Shown piece after piece: positions 1 to 8,638 of a stretch of DNA of 39,433 nt. Below the pieces are notes generated by a model. That model did not search any database, was not told where the DNA came from, and saw only the letters and a list, made by a program, of their open reading frames with translations. The translations under genes and the position numbers were made by a program. Numbering within the stretch: position 1 is the first letter of the stretch; each line of letters opens with the position of its first letter. The stretch is from positions 1-39,433 of the forward strand of contig DASSNE010000049.1 of assembly GCA_035688265.1 (NCBI GenBank), in the 5' to 3' direction. The DNA is from DASSBR01 sp035688265 (lineage in GTDB: Bacteria; Pseudomonadota; Gammaproteobacteria; Natronospirales; DASSBR01).

Positions 1-305
1 TCGCGGAACAGCCGCTGCAGGGCCTCGCGCTCCGGCAACGCCGGGCGCAGCGGGTGGTGTGGGTCGATGCCGGTGACGTCCAGCGACGCCTGCTCGATGT
101 TGGCGCCGGGAAACGGGGCGACGTGAAAGGTATGCGTGGTGGTCGGATACAGCCGGCCCCGCTCGTCCATCGCGACCAGCGCGGCCGAAATCTCCAGCAA
201 CGCATCGGTGGCCGAATTGAAGCCGCCGGTCTCCACGTCTACCACGACCGGGAGAAAACCCCGAAAACGCCGCGCCATCCGGTTGTGGGTCGGTCTGTAC
301 TCCAT
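1..305 (-). CDS. rnt: Ribonuclease T, 5' part only (cut by window edge)
   Basis: N-terminal ~101 residues of RNase T, a DEDD-family 3'-5' exoribonuclease that trims tRNA CCA ends and the 3' ends of stable RNAs. The segment RFRGFLPVVVDVETGGFN carries the first catalytic motif (Asp and Glu of DVET) and is followed by TDALLEISA and a HFHV-like stretch typical of the family. I chose the ATG at 305 because it puts the catalytic Asp/Glu at residues 23/25, the numbering of the E. coli enzyme as I recall it; an in-frame ATG at 317 would add four residues. No clear ribosome-binding site is seen for either. It lies 27 bases downstream of pyrC on the same strand, the pyrC-rnt order familiar from pseudomonads. 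The remainder of the gene lies beyond base 1. Confidence 0.93.
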   Translation of the reverse strand, partial: MEYRPTHNRMARRFRGFLPVVVDVETGGFNSATDALLEISAALVAMDERGRLYPTTTHTFHVAPFPGANIEQASLDVTGIDPHHPLRPALPEREALQRLFR

Positions 306-332
306 CGGCGACAGCATAACGGAGCGGCCGAC

Positions 333-1373
333 CTAAAGCGACTCGGCGGCGAACTTCCAGCCTATCGATTCCCTGCCTCGCAGCGGCACTACCTCGCTAT
401 CCCCGAACGGATACGACGCCGGCACCTGCCAGTCCGTTTTGACCAGCCGAACGGTACCGCCATTTTCCGGCAGGCCATAGAAGCCGGCGCCGCGGCGGCC
501 GGCGAAATCACCCAGCCGGTCCAGCGCACCGGCACGTTCGAAGGCTTCCGCATAAAGCTCCAGCGCAGCATGCGCGCTGAAAATGCCGGCGCAGCCGCAG
601 GCGGTGTCCTTGGCGCCGCGGGCGTGCGGGGCGCTGTCGGTACCGAGGAAGAAACGGCCATCGTCGCCGGTCGCGGCTTCCACCAGCGCCTGCCGGTCGC
701 TTTCGAGTTTGAGAATGGGCAGGCAGTAGTAATGCGGCCGCAGGCCGCCCGCGAACAGCGCGTTGCGGTTGTAGAGCAGGTGCTGCGGCGTGATCGTCGC
801 CGCCAGGTGACTGTCGCTCGCGCGTACATATTCGACCGCGTGTCGCGTCGTGACGTGTTCCAGCACGATGCGGAGCGCCGGGAAGTCGCGCCGCAGCGGA
901 TCGAGCACGCGATCGACGAAGACCGCCTCGCGGTCGAAGATGTCGACATCCGGATTGGTGACCTCGCCGTGAATCAGCAGCGGCAGATCATGAGCCTGCA
1001 TCGCTTCAAGCACTGGCCGGACCCGCCGCAGATCGGCGACGCCGGCATCGGCGTTGGTGGTCGCGCCGGCCGGATACAGCTTGACGCCGATTACTGCAGC
1101 CTCGTCGGCGGCACGCGCAATCTCATCAGGCGCGGTGGCTTCGGTCAGGTACAGCGTCATCAGCGGTGTGAAGTCCGCATCGTCCGGCAGCGCCGCCAGA
1201 ACGCGCTTGCGATACGCCAGCGCATCGGCGACGGTGCGCACCGGCGGCTTCAGGTTCGGCATCACCACGGCGCGGGCGAACTGGCGCGCCGAATGCGCAA
1301 CGACATCGGCCATCGCCGCGCCGTCGCGCAGGTGCAGGTGGAAGTCGTCCGGACGGGGGAGCGTGATTTCCAT
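333..1373 (-). CDS. pyrC: Dihydroorotase (PyrC)
   Basis: Catalyses the reversible cyclisation of N-carbamoyl-L-aspartate to L-dihydroorotate, the third step of pyrimidine synthesis, in the cytosol. The 346-residue protein is the E. coli-like short class. It shows the HLH metal ligands (His12, His14) in RPDDFHLHLRDG, the carboxylated lysine in GVKLYPAGATTNADAGV (Lys98), further metal histidines His135 and His173, and the GTDSAPH motif with the catalytic Asp. The ATG at 1373 is preceded by AAGGA about 12 bases upstream. It is the first gene of a pyrC-rnt unit on the minus strand, divergent from aceE. Confidence 0.96.
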   Translation of the reverse strand: MEITLPRPDDFHLHLRDGAAMADVVAHSARQFARAVVMPNLKPPVRTVADALAYRKRVLAALPDDADFTPLMTLYLTEATAPDEIARAADEAAVIGVKLYPAGATTNADAGVADLRRVRPVLEAMQAHDLPLLIHGEVTNPDVDIFDREAVFVDRVLDPLRRDFPALRIVLEHVTTRHAVEYVRASDSHLAATITPQHLLYNRNALFAGGLRPHYYCLPILKLESDRQALVEAATGDDGRFFLGTDSAPHARGAKDTACGCAGIFSAHAALELYAEAFERAGALDRLGDFAGRRGAGFYGLPENGGTVRLVKTDWQVPASYPFGDSEVVPLRGRESIGWKFAAESL

Positions 1374-1411
1374 CAGCGGCGTTATCCTTGACCTGAATTG
1401 AGCAACCGACG

Positions 1412-1420
1412 ATCATATCA
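1412..1420 (-). promoter_or_regulatory. Candidate extended -10 promoter for pyrC
   Basis: Read on the minus strand the bases are TGATATGAT: a TATGAT -10 hexamer preceded by TG one base upstream, an extended -10 for the main sigma factor. No good -35 is present, as is usual for this class. The start point would be near 1405, leaving a leader of about 30 bases before the pyrC ATG. Confidence 0.5.
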
Positions 1421-1548
1421 GAACCCGGCGGGCGCTTTGGCAGCCCGCTTTGCCCAATCTCCACGTTATATCCGGAGTTTTCATTCCGATTTCCGCCTGC
1501 GGCTGGGTTGTTCCGGCACGGCATAGTTTCAACGTTCGGGGCTGAAAA

Positions 1549-4221
1549 ATGTCTGATTCCAACCTTAAAGATTCCACGGACATCGACATCCAGGAAACCC
1601 GCGAATGGCAGGAGTCCATTCGTTCGGTGCTGGCAAACGACGGACCGGAGCGCGCCAAGTTCCTGCTCGAGAATGTCATTCTCGACGCGCGCCGCACCGG
1701 CGCCTATATCCCGTACGATCCGAGCACGCCGTACATCAACACGATTCCGCCGCACCGGGAAGAGAAGATGCCCGGTGAGCAGCGACTCGAGCGGCAGGTA
1801 CGGTCGCTGATTCGCTGGAACGCGATGGTGATGGTGGTGCGCGCGAGGCGTAGCGGCAAGGGGCTCGGCGGCCATATCGCCAGCTACCAGTCGGCCGCGA
1901 CGTTGTATGAAGTCGGCTTCAATCATTTCTTCCATGCACCGTCCGAAGGTCACGGCGGCGACCTGCTGTACCTCCAGGGGCATTCGTCGGAAGGCATTTA
2001 TTCGCGCGCGTTTCTCGAAGGCCGGCTGTCCGAGGAGAATCTGAAGAACTTCCGCCAGGAAACGCACGGCAAGGGCATTTCGTCCTACCCTCACCCGTGG
2101 CTGATGCCGGACTTCTGGCAGTTCGCGACCGTCAGCATGGGTCTGGGGCCCATAACGGCGATCTACCAGGCACGGTTCATGAAGTACCTCGAAAACCGCG
2201 GCATCGCCAAGACGTCGAACCGCAAGGTCTGGTGCTTCATCGGCGACGGCGAGACCGGCGAGCCGGAGACACTCGGGGCGATCGATGTTGCGGCCCGCGA
2301 AAAGCTCGATAATCTGATCTTTGTGATCAACTGCAACCTGCAGCGCCTGGACGGCCCGGTGCGCGGCAACGGCAAGATTGTGCAGGAACTGGAAGGCCGC
2401 TTCCATGGCGCCGGCTGGAACGTGATCAAGGTGCTGTGGGGCGGGCGCTGGGATCCGCTGCTCGCGCAGGACGAGAAGGGCCTGCTGCTAAAACGCATGG
2501 AGGAGAGCGTCGACGGCGAGTATCAGGCGTTCAAGGCACACGGCGGCGCCTATACGCGTGAGCACTTCTTCGGCAAATATCCCGAACTCAAGGAGATGGT
2601 CGCCAATTACACGGACGAGGATATCTGGCGGCTGAATCGCGGCGGCCACGATCCGCAGAAGGTGTACGCGGCCTACGCCGCGGCATCGCAGCACAAGGGC
2701 CAGCCGACCGTCATTCTCGCCAAGACCATCAAGGGCTACGGCATGGGCGAGGCCGGCGAGGGAATGATGACGGCGCACCAGAGCGAGGAGATGAACGACG
2801 AGCAGATTCTCGCATTCCGCGACCGCTTCGAGATTTCGCTGTCCGACGAGGAGGCGCTGAAACTGCCGTTCCTGAAACCGGACGACGGCTCGGAAGTGAT
2901 GCGCTACCTGAAGGAGCGGCGCAAGGATCTCGGCGGCTATCTGCCGGCGCGGCGCGAGAAGTCGAGCACATTGCAGGTGCCCGATCTTGAAGCGTTCCGC
3001 AAGCTGCTCGATGGCAGCGGCGACCGCGAGATGTCGACGACGATGGGGTTTGTGCGCATCCTGCAGGTGCTGACGCGCGACAAGAACATCGCCGACCGCA
3101 TCGTGCCGATTATTCCGGACGAGGCGCGCACGTTCGGCATGGAAGGCTTTTTCCGCTCGATCGGCATCTATGCACCGGAAGGACAACTTTACGATCCGAC
3201 CGACGCGGGGCAGCTCGCGTTTTATCGCGAGGACGTGAAGGGGCAGATTCTGGAGGAAGGCATTACGGAGGCCGGCGCGATGTCGTCCTTCATCGCCGCG
3301 GCGACGAGCTACAGCACGCACGACACGCCGATGATTCCGTTTTTTGCATTCTATTCGATGTTCGGCTTCCAGCGCGTCGGCGACCTTTGCTGGGCGGCGG
3401 CGGACATGCGCGCGCGCGGCTTCCTGCTCGGCGGCACGTCCGGCCGCACGACGATGAATGGCGAAGGCTTGCAGCACCAGGACGGCCAGAGCCACTTGTA
3501 TTTCTCGGTGGTGCCAAGCTGCCGCAGCTACGACCCGACATTCCTCTACGAGTTCGTCGTCATCGTGCAGGACGGCTTGCGGCGCATGTACGTCGACCAG
3601 GAAGATTGCTACTACTACATCACGATGATGAACGAGAACTACGTCCATCCGCCGATGCCGGAGGGCGTGGAAGATGACATCATCCGCGGCATGTACCTGT
3701 TCCAGGAAGGCGACAAGAAGGCCAAGCTGCGTGTCCAGTTGCTGGGCTCCGGCACGATTCTGCGTGAAGCGATCGCGGCGGCGGAGCTGCTGAAAAACGA
3801 CTGGCAGGTCGCGGCAGACATCTGGAGCGCGCCGGGCATCAACGAACTGACGCGCGACGGGCGCGACATCGAACGATGGAACCGACTGCATCCGGGAGAG
3901 GAGCCGAAGGAGGCTTTCGTGACGGAGCGGCTGAAGGGTCGCGAAGGCCCGGTGATTGCGGCGACCGACTACGTTCGCAGCTACTCCGAGCAGATTCGCC
4001 CGTTCGTGCCGGCGCCGTATTACACGCTCGGCACCGACGGCTACGGCCGCAGCGACACGCGCGAAAACCTGCGCGAGTTCTTTGAAGTCAGCCGGCACTG
4101 GATTGCCGTGACGGCTTTGTCCGCGCTGGCCGACGAAGGCAAGGTTGAGCGCAAGACGGTGGCCGAGGCGATCAAGAAGTACGGCATCGATCCCGACAAG
4201 CCGAACCCGATTACGGTTTAA
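1549..4221 (+). CDS. aceE: Pyruvate dehydrogenase E1 component, homodimeric type
   Basis: Thiamine-diphosphate enzyme that decarboxylates pyruvate and acetylates the lipoyl arm of E2. At 890 residues it matches the single-chain homodimeric E1 of Gamma- and Betaproteobacteria, not the alpha/beta form. The ThDP/Mg motif is GDGETGEPE (residues 232-240) followed by the Asn-rich INCNLQ stretch; substrate-channel segments such as HSSEGIYSRAF and TAHQSEEMND are intact. The ATG at 1549 follows GGGGCTGAAAA, a modest ribosome-binding site. It is followed after 19 bases by aceF and then lpdA, a full PDH operon. No PdhR-type ATTGGT...ACCAAT operator is visible in the 175 bases upstream. Confidence 0.98.
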   Translation: MSDSNLKDSTDIDIQETREWQESIRSVLANDGPERAKFLLENVILDARRTGAYIPYDPSTPYINTIPPHREEKMPGEQRLERQVRSLIRWNAMVMVVRARRSGKGLGGHIASYQSAATLYEVGFNHFFHAPSEGHGGDLLYLQGHSSEGIYSRAFLEGRLSEENLKNFRQETHGKGISSYPHPWLMPDFWQFATVSMGLGPITAIYQARFMKYLENRGIAKTSNRKVWCFIGDGETGEPETLGAIDVAAREKLDNLIFVINCNLQRLDGPVRGNGKIVQELEGRFHGAGWNVIKVLWGGRWDPLLAQDEKGLLLKRMEESVDGEYQAFKAHGGAYTREHFFGKYPELKEMVANYTDEDIWRLNRGGHDPQKVYAAYAAASQHKGQPTVILAKTIKGYGMGEAGEGMMTAHQSEEMNDEQILAFRDRFEISLSDEEALKLPFLKPDDGSEVMRYLKERRKDLGGYLPARREKSSTLQVPDLEAFRKLLDGSGDREMSTTMGFVRILQVLTRDKNIADRIVPIIPDEARTFGMEGFFRSIGIYAPEGQLYDPTDAGQLAFYREDVKGQILEEGITEAGAMSSFIAAATSYSTHDTPMIPFFAFYSMFGFQRVGDLCWAAADMRARGFLLGGTSGRTTMNGEGLQHQDGQSHLYFSVVPSCRSYDPTFLYEFVVIVQDGLRRMYVDQEDCYYYITMMNENYVHPPMPEGVEDDIIRGMYLFQEGDKKAKLRVQLLGSGTILREAIAAAELLKNDWQVAADIWSAPGINELTRDGRDIERWNRLHPGEEPKEAFVTERLKGREGPVIAATDYVRSYSEQIRPFVPAPYYTLGTDGYGRSDTRENLREFFEVSRHWIAVTALSALADEGKVERKTVAEAIKKYGIDPDKPNPITV

Positions 4222-4240
4222 CCAGGGGCGGGACGAACCA

Positions 4241-5575
4241 ATGGCGAATACGAAAGAAATCAAAGTCCCTGACATCGGCGATTTCGAGAGCGTCGACGTG
4301 ATCGAAGTCATGGTCAGCGAGGGCGACAAGGTCGAAAAAGAGACCGCGCTGATTACGCTGGAAACCGACAAGGCGGCGATGGACGTCCCGTCGCCGTACG
4401 CCGGCACGATCAAATCGCTGAAGGTGTCGACCGACGACAAGGTGTCGCAGGGCGACGTGATCGCGATCATCGAAGAAGCCGAAGAGGCGGCGGCGGAAGC
4501 GCCAGAGGAAGAAGGCAAGGAAGAGCAAAAAGCTGAAAAGTCCGCCGAAGAAGAGAAACCGGAACCGAAGAAGGAAGACACCGGGCAGCCCAAGCAGCAA
4601 GAGGCGCCGGCAAAGCAGAAGCCGGCACCGCGCAGAGCACCGTCGCCGGGCGAATTGCCGCCGATCGACGAAAAGACGTTCGGCCAGGCACACGCCGGCC
4701 CGTCGGTGCGCAAATTCGCGCGTGAGCTGGGCGTCGATCTCGGCCGCGTCGAAGGGTCCGGGCGCAAGAACCGCATCACTCACGAAGACGTCAAGGACTT
4801 CGTCAAGCGGATGCTGCAGGGGGGCGGCGGCGCGGGCGGCGCATTGCCGTCGATCCCGACCGTCGACTTCGCCAGGTTCGGCGAAGTCGAGCGCAAGCCG
4901 CTCAGCCGCATCAAGAAGATTTCCGGTCCGCGCGTGCATGCGAGCTGGGTCAATCTGCCGCACGTCACGCAGCACGATGACGCGGACATCACCGCGATGG
5001 AATCGGTGCGCAAGGCGCTCAAGCCGGAAGCGGAGGCGCACGGCGCCAAGCTCACGCCGCTGGCTTTCCTGATCAAGGCCTGTGTCGCGGCACTGAAGGA
5101 ATACCCGGATTTCAACAGCTCGCTGGATAGCGACGGCGAAACGCTGATTTACAAGAAGTACTTCCACATTGGTTTTGCGGTCGATACCGACGGCGGGCTG
5201 GTGGTGCCGGTGATTCGCAACGCGGATCAGAAGAATCTGATCGAGATTGCCGCGGAGCTGGGCGAACTGAGCGACAAGGCGCGCAAGGGCAAGCTCACCG
5301 CCAACGACATGCAGGGCGGCTGCTTCAGCATTTCCAGCCTCGGCAGCATCGGCGGAACTTATTTCACGCCGATCATCAATGCGCCGGAAGTCGCGATCCT
5401 CGGCGTGTCGCGGTCTTCGGTGAAGCCGGTGTTCCAGGACGGCCAGTTCGTGCCGCGCACTATTCTGCCGCTGTCGCTGTCCTACGACCATCGCGTGATC
5501 GATGGTGCGAGTGCTGCGCGCTTTACGCGCTTCCTGGCGGAGACGCTGGAAACGATGAAAGGTCTGATCTTTTAA
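4241..5575 (+). CDS. aceF: Pyruvate dehydrogenase E2, dihydrolipoamide acetyltransferase (one lipoyl domain)
   Basis: Core of the PDH complex; transfers acetyl groups from lipoate to CoA. Domain order in 444 residues: a lipoyl domain (about 1-78) with the lipoylated Lys44 in ETDKAAMD; an acidic Glu/Lys/Pro/Ala-rich linker (80-150); a peripheral-subunit-binding domain (about 153-190, GPSVRKFARELG...); and the catalytic domain ending with DHRVIDG (His417, Asp421). Only one lipoyl domain is present, against three in E. coli AceF. A longer reading frame runs upstream, but the ATG at 4241 begins the lipoyl domain (MANTKEIKVPDIG) and lies after the aceE stop. lpdA starts directly at the stop codon. 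Confidence 0.97.
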   Translation: MANTKEIKVPDIGDFESVDVIEVMVSEGDKVEKETALITLETDKAAMDVPSPYAGTIKSLKVSTDDKVSQGDVIAIIEEAEEAAAEAPEEEGKEEQKAEKSAEEEKPEPKKEDTGQPKQQEAPAKQKPAPRRAPSPGELPPIDEKTFGQAHAGPSVRKFARELGVDLGRVEGSGRKNRITHEDVKDFVKRMLQGGGGAGGALPSIPTVDFARFGEVERKPLSRIKKISGPRVHASWVNLPHVTQHDDADITAMESVRKALKPEAEAHGAKLTPLAFLIKACVAALKEYPDFNSSLDSDGETLIYKKYFHIGFAVDTDGGLVVPVIRNADQKNLIEIAAELGELSDKARKGKLTANDMQGGCFSISSLGSIGGTYFTPIINAPEVAILGVSRSSVKPVFQDGQFVPRTILPLSLSYDHRVIDGASAARFTRFLAETLETMKGLIF

Positions 5576-7360
5576 ATGGCGAACACCAAAGAAATCAAAG
5601 TCCCCGATATCGGCGATTTCGAGAATGTCGATGTCATCGACGTCATGGTCGCCGAAGGCGACAAAATCGAAAAAGAAACCGCGCTGATTACACTTGAGAC
5701 CGACAAGGCGGCAATGGACGTGCCATCGCCGTATGCCGGCACCGTCAAGTCGGTCAAGGTTTCAACCGATGACAAGGTGTCGGAAGGCGACGTCATTCTG
5801 ACGGTGGAAGTCGCCGAAGCAGGCGATGAGGAGCCCGCTGCCGAAGAAGTCGAGCCGGAAAAGAAACCGGATGAAGCGCCCGGACAACGCGAGGACGAGC
5901 CGAAACAGGAATCCCGACCCGAGCCGCAAGCCGACGAATACCAGGGCGATGTCGATATTGAATGCGATGTGCTGGTACTGGGTTCGGGGCCCGGTGGCTA
6001 CACCGCCGCGTTTCGCGCCGCCGATCTCGGCCAGAAGACCGTGCTGGTCGAGCGCTACGACAGTTTGGGCGGCGTTTGTTTGAATGTCGGCTGCATTCCC
6101 TCGAAAGCCTTGCTGCATGTCGCCAAGGTCATCGAGGAGACGCACTTTTTTGCCGACCACGGCGTGAAGTTCGGCGAGCCGAAGATCGACACCGGCGCGC
6201 TGCGCGAGTGGAAAAACAGCGTCGTCGGCAAACTGACCGGCGGCCTCGTCGGGCTGGCAAAGCGTCGCAAGGTGAGCGTCGTTCGTGGCACCGGGCAGTT
6301 CGTCTCTCCGCATCACGCCGCGGTTGACGGCAGCGACGGCAAGACAGTGATTCGCTTCAACAAGGCGATCATCGCGGCCGGTTCGGAAGCCGCCATGTTG
6401 CCGAACCTGCCCGACGACAAGCGCATCATGACGTCCACCGGCGCGCTCGAACTTGAGGAGTTGCCGGAGCGGATGCTGGTCATCGGCGGCGGCATCATCG
6501 GCCTGGAAATGGCAACGGTTTACGATGCTCTCGGCGTCAAGATTTCGGTTGTCGAAATGACCGGCGAGTTGATGCCCGGCGCCGATCGCGCCATCGTCAA
6601 GCCGCTCGAAAAGCGCATCCGCAAGCGCTACGAGAACATTCTGCTGAACACGAAAGTCAGCAAGGTCGAAGTCACGAAGCAGGGCATCAAGGTCAGCTTC
6701 GAAGGCAAGGACGCGCCCAAGCCGCAGGTCTATGGCAGGGTGCTGGTCGCCGTCGGACGACGCCCGAACGGGGGCCGGGTCGGCGCGGACAAGGCCGGCG
6801 TCAGGGTCGACGAGCGCGGTTTCATTCCCACCGACAAGCAGCAGCGCACCAACGTCGACCACATCTTCGCGATCGGCGATATAACCAAGGCGCCATTGCT
6901 CGCGCACAAGGCGACGCACGAAGGCAAGGTCGCGGCGGAAGTCGCGGCGGGTGAAAAGTCTGCGTTCGACGCGCGCGTCATTCCGTCGGTGGCATACACC
7001 GATCCGGAAATCGCCTGGGTCGGCCTGACGGAAGCGGAAGCGAAGGAGCAGGGCATCGACTTCGGCATCGGCGAGTTTCCGTGGGCGGCAAACGGCCGCT
7101 CGCTGGCGATGGGCCGCGATGACGGCGTGACGCGAATCTATTTCGACAACAAGGACGGCCGCATCATTGGCGCCGGCATCGCCGGTCCGGGTGCCGGCGA
7201 CCTGATCTCGGAGCTGGCGCTGGCGATTGAAATGGGTGCCGACGCGGCCGACGTCGCGCTGACCATCCATCCGCACCCGACCACGTCCGAGACCGTTGCG
7301 ATGGCGGCGGAAGCGTTTGAAGGCACCTTGACCGACCTGTACGTGCCGAAGAAACGCTGA
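5576..7360 (+). CDS. lpdA: Dihydrolipoyl dehydrogenase (E3) with N-terminal lipoyl domain
   Basis: FAD enzyme that reoxidises dihydrolipoamide with NAD+. The 594 residues are about 120 longer than a plain E3 because of an N-terminal lipoyl domain (1-78, Lys44) and a Pro/Glu-rich linker (80-125). The E3 part has GSGPGG (136-141) for FAD, the redox disulfide Cys168/Cys173 in GGVCLNVGCIPSK, a second GGGIIG nucleotide motif, and the His-Glu pair in HPHPTTSE (His567, Glu572). The ATG at 5576 follows the aceF TAA with no spacer, so translation is probably coupled. The lipoyl domain matches that of aceF at 67 of the first 75 residues. Lipoyl-E3 fusions are known, for example Neisseria P64k and Ralstonia PdhL. 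Confidence 0.97.
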   Translation: MANTKEIKVPDIGDFENVDVIDVMVAEGDKIEKETALITLETDKAAMDVPSPYAGTVKSVKVSTDDKVSEGDVILTVEVAEAGDEEPAAEEVEPEKKPDEAPGQREDEPKQESRPEPQADEYQGDVDIECDVLVLGSGPGGYTAAFRAADLGQKTVLVERYDSLGGVCLNVGCIPSKALLHVAKVIEETHFFADHGVKFGEPKIDTGALREWKNSVVGKLTGGLVGLAKRRKVSVVRGTGQFVSPHHAAVDGSDGKTVIRFNKAIIAAGSEAAMLPNLPDDKRIMTSTGALELEELPERMLVIGGGIIGLEMATVYDALGVKISVVEMTGELMPGADRAIVKPLEKRIRKRYENILLNTKVSKVEVTKQGIKVSFEGKDAPKPQVYGRVLVAVGRRPNGGRVGADKAGVRVDERGFIPTDKQQRTNVDHIFAIGDITKAPLLAHKATHEGKVAAEVAAGEKSAFDARVIPSVAYTDPEIAWVGLTEAEAKEQGIDFGIGEFPWAANGRSLAMGRDDGVTRIYFDNKDGRIIGAGIAGPGAGDLISELALAIEMGADAADVALTIHPHPTTSETVAMAAEAFEGTLTDLYVPKKR

Positions 7361-7424
7361 ATTCCGCGCTTGTGCTATGGTTCAAGCGGCTAGAGCTGTT
7401 CCGTGGCGACAAAGGAATTCAGAA

Positions 7425-7973
7425 ATGGCGACAGGTTTTATCCAGCGTATGGTCCGCGCCGCCAGGCTAGATCCCGCGCTTTATGAGGAAGTGGAGGCCG
7501 ATCGTGGCGCGACGGCGCAGGCGGCGGCGGTTGTCGTTCTCGCCAGCATCGCCGCCGGTATCGGTGGAATTTATTATGCGGGCGGCGCCGGTTTCATTTT
7601 CACCGCGATCGCTGCCCTGATCGGCTGGGTTATCTGGGCGGGCCTGGTCTACCTGATCGGCGCCAAGCTGCTGCCCGAGCCGCAAACCCGCGCCGACATG
7701 GGGCAGTTGCTGCGCACCATCGGGTTTTCCAGCTCGCCGGGGCTGATTCGCGTGCTCGGCATCATTCCAGGCATCGGCTTCATCTTCATGGCGATCGGCA
7801 ACATCTGGATGCTGATCGCAATGGTCATAGGGGTGCGTCAGGCGCTCGATTACAACAGCACCTGGCGAGCTGTCGGCGTGTGTTTCCTCGGCTGGATCGT
7901 TCAACTGGTCGTGATGTTCCTGTTGGGCGGCCTGGTCGGCGGTGCCGCCCCTGTGGCGCCGCAGACCGCCTGA
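7425..7973 (+). CDS. Yip1-family membrane protein
   Basis: A 182-residue integral membrane protein with an N-terminal cytosolic stretch (MATGFIQRMVRAARLDPALYEEVEAD) followed by about five hydrophobic segments and a Pro/Gly-rich tail. The N-terminus, the spacing of helices and the GFSSSPGLIRVLGIIPGIG stretch resemble bacterial Yip1-domain proteins; their function in bacteria is unknown. The start at 7425 is preceded by AAAGGA eight bases upstream, clearly better than the upstream in-frame ATG at 7377. It stands alone, 64 bases after lpdA, and converges on alkB. Confidence 0.8.
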   Translation: MATGFIQRMVRAARLDPALYEEVEADRGATAQAAAVVVLASIAAGIGGIYYAGGAGFIFTAIAALIGWVIWAGLVYLIGAKLLPEPQTRADMGQLLRTIGFSSSPGLIRVLGIIPGIGFIFMAIGNIWMLIAMVIGVRQALDYNSTWRAVGVCFLGWIVQLVVMFLLGGLVGGAAPVAPQTA

Positions 7974-7990
7974 GCGTTCTGGACGGACCG

Positions 7991-8638
7991 CTAGCTGGCC
8001 TTCCTGAATGTCAGGTTGATGCGGCATGAACCGAGCAGCGGATCTTCGCCCTCTTCAACCGGTTTGACGCCGTGGTAGATGAGTCGCGCGGGGCCGCCGA
8101 AGACGATTACGTCGCCGTCGAACAGCCGGAGTTGGCGCGTCGGTCCGCGACGCTCCAGGCCGCCGATCAGGAAGGTCGCCGGCAGGCCCAGTGACACCGA
8201 CACGATCGGCTGGCTGAAGTCCCGCTCGTCGCGGTCCTGGTGCAGGCTCAGCCGGGTGCCGGGCTCGTAACGATTGATCAGGCAGACATCGGGTGCGAAA
8301 CCGCTGAAGCCGGCCGCGTTCGCGGCCGCAGTTGCAAGCCGTTGAAATGAGGCCGGCATGTCCGGCCACGGGTTGCCGGAGTCCGGATCGACAGGCGAGT
8401 AGCGATAGCCGCGACGATCGGAAACCCAGCCGAACGCGCCGCAGTTGGTCATTGCGACCGACATGAGCTGCCCGCCCGGCGTACGCATGTGACGCAGCGG
8501 CGCGGCTTCCATGATCCGGTTGAGGGGGTCGGTCAATTCTTCTGTGCGGGCAAATCCCGGCAGGCGCGCGATGCCGTCGGCGAGCCGCTCGATGCTCTCT
8601 TCCGGCAGCGCGTCGAAAAGATTATGCGTGGCGGACAT
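7991..8638 (-). CDS. alkB: Alpha-ketoglutarate-dependent dioxygenase AlkB
   Basis: Fe(II)/2-oxoglutarate oxygenase that removes alkyl groups (m1A, m3C, etheno adducts) from DNA and RNA by oxidation. All family residues are present: the HxD pair His133/Asp135 in LSLHQDRDE, the distal His189 in IYHGVKP, and the 2-oxoglutarate-binding arginines Arg206 and Arg212 in CRINLTFR. The NRYEPGTRLSLHQDRDE segment and the 215-residue length are typical. The ATG at 8638 lies inside the end of the P450 gene (17-base overlap), so the two are probably translated together. No Ada-type regulator or ada gene is seen nearby. Confidence 0.95.
   Translation of the reverse strand: MSATHNLFDALPEESIERLADGIARLPGFARTEELTDPLNRIMEAAPLRHMRTPGGQLMSVAMTNCGAFGWVSDRRGYRYSPVDPDSGNPWPDMPASFQRLATAAANAAGFSGFAPDVCLINRYEPGTRLSLHQDRDERDFSQPIVSVSLGLPATFLIGGLERRGPTRQLRLFDGDVIVFGGPARLIYHGVKPVEEGEDPLLGSCRINLTFRKAS

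Noticed and set aside
54..1391. 445-codon plus-strand open frame opposite pyrC
   Set aside because: It is a mirror of pyrC in high-GC DNA; the product is Arg/Val/Gln-rich with no recognisable domain, and pyrC is unmistakable on the other strand.
1374..1548. PdhR operator or aceE promoter
   Set aside because: No ATTGGT...ACCAAT palindrome is present, and TATATC at 1467-1472 has no acceptable -35 at 16-18 bases, so no site is claimed. A small GCGGGC/GCCCGC hairpin (1428-1448) is noted only.
2488..4779. 763-codon minus-strand open frame opposite aceE and aceF
   Set aside because: It spans two well-identified genes, has a low-complexity composition and shows no family features; a GC-driven shadow.
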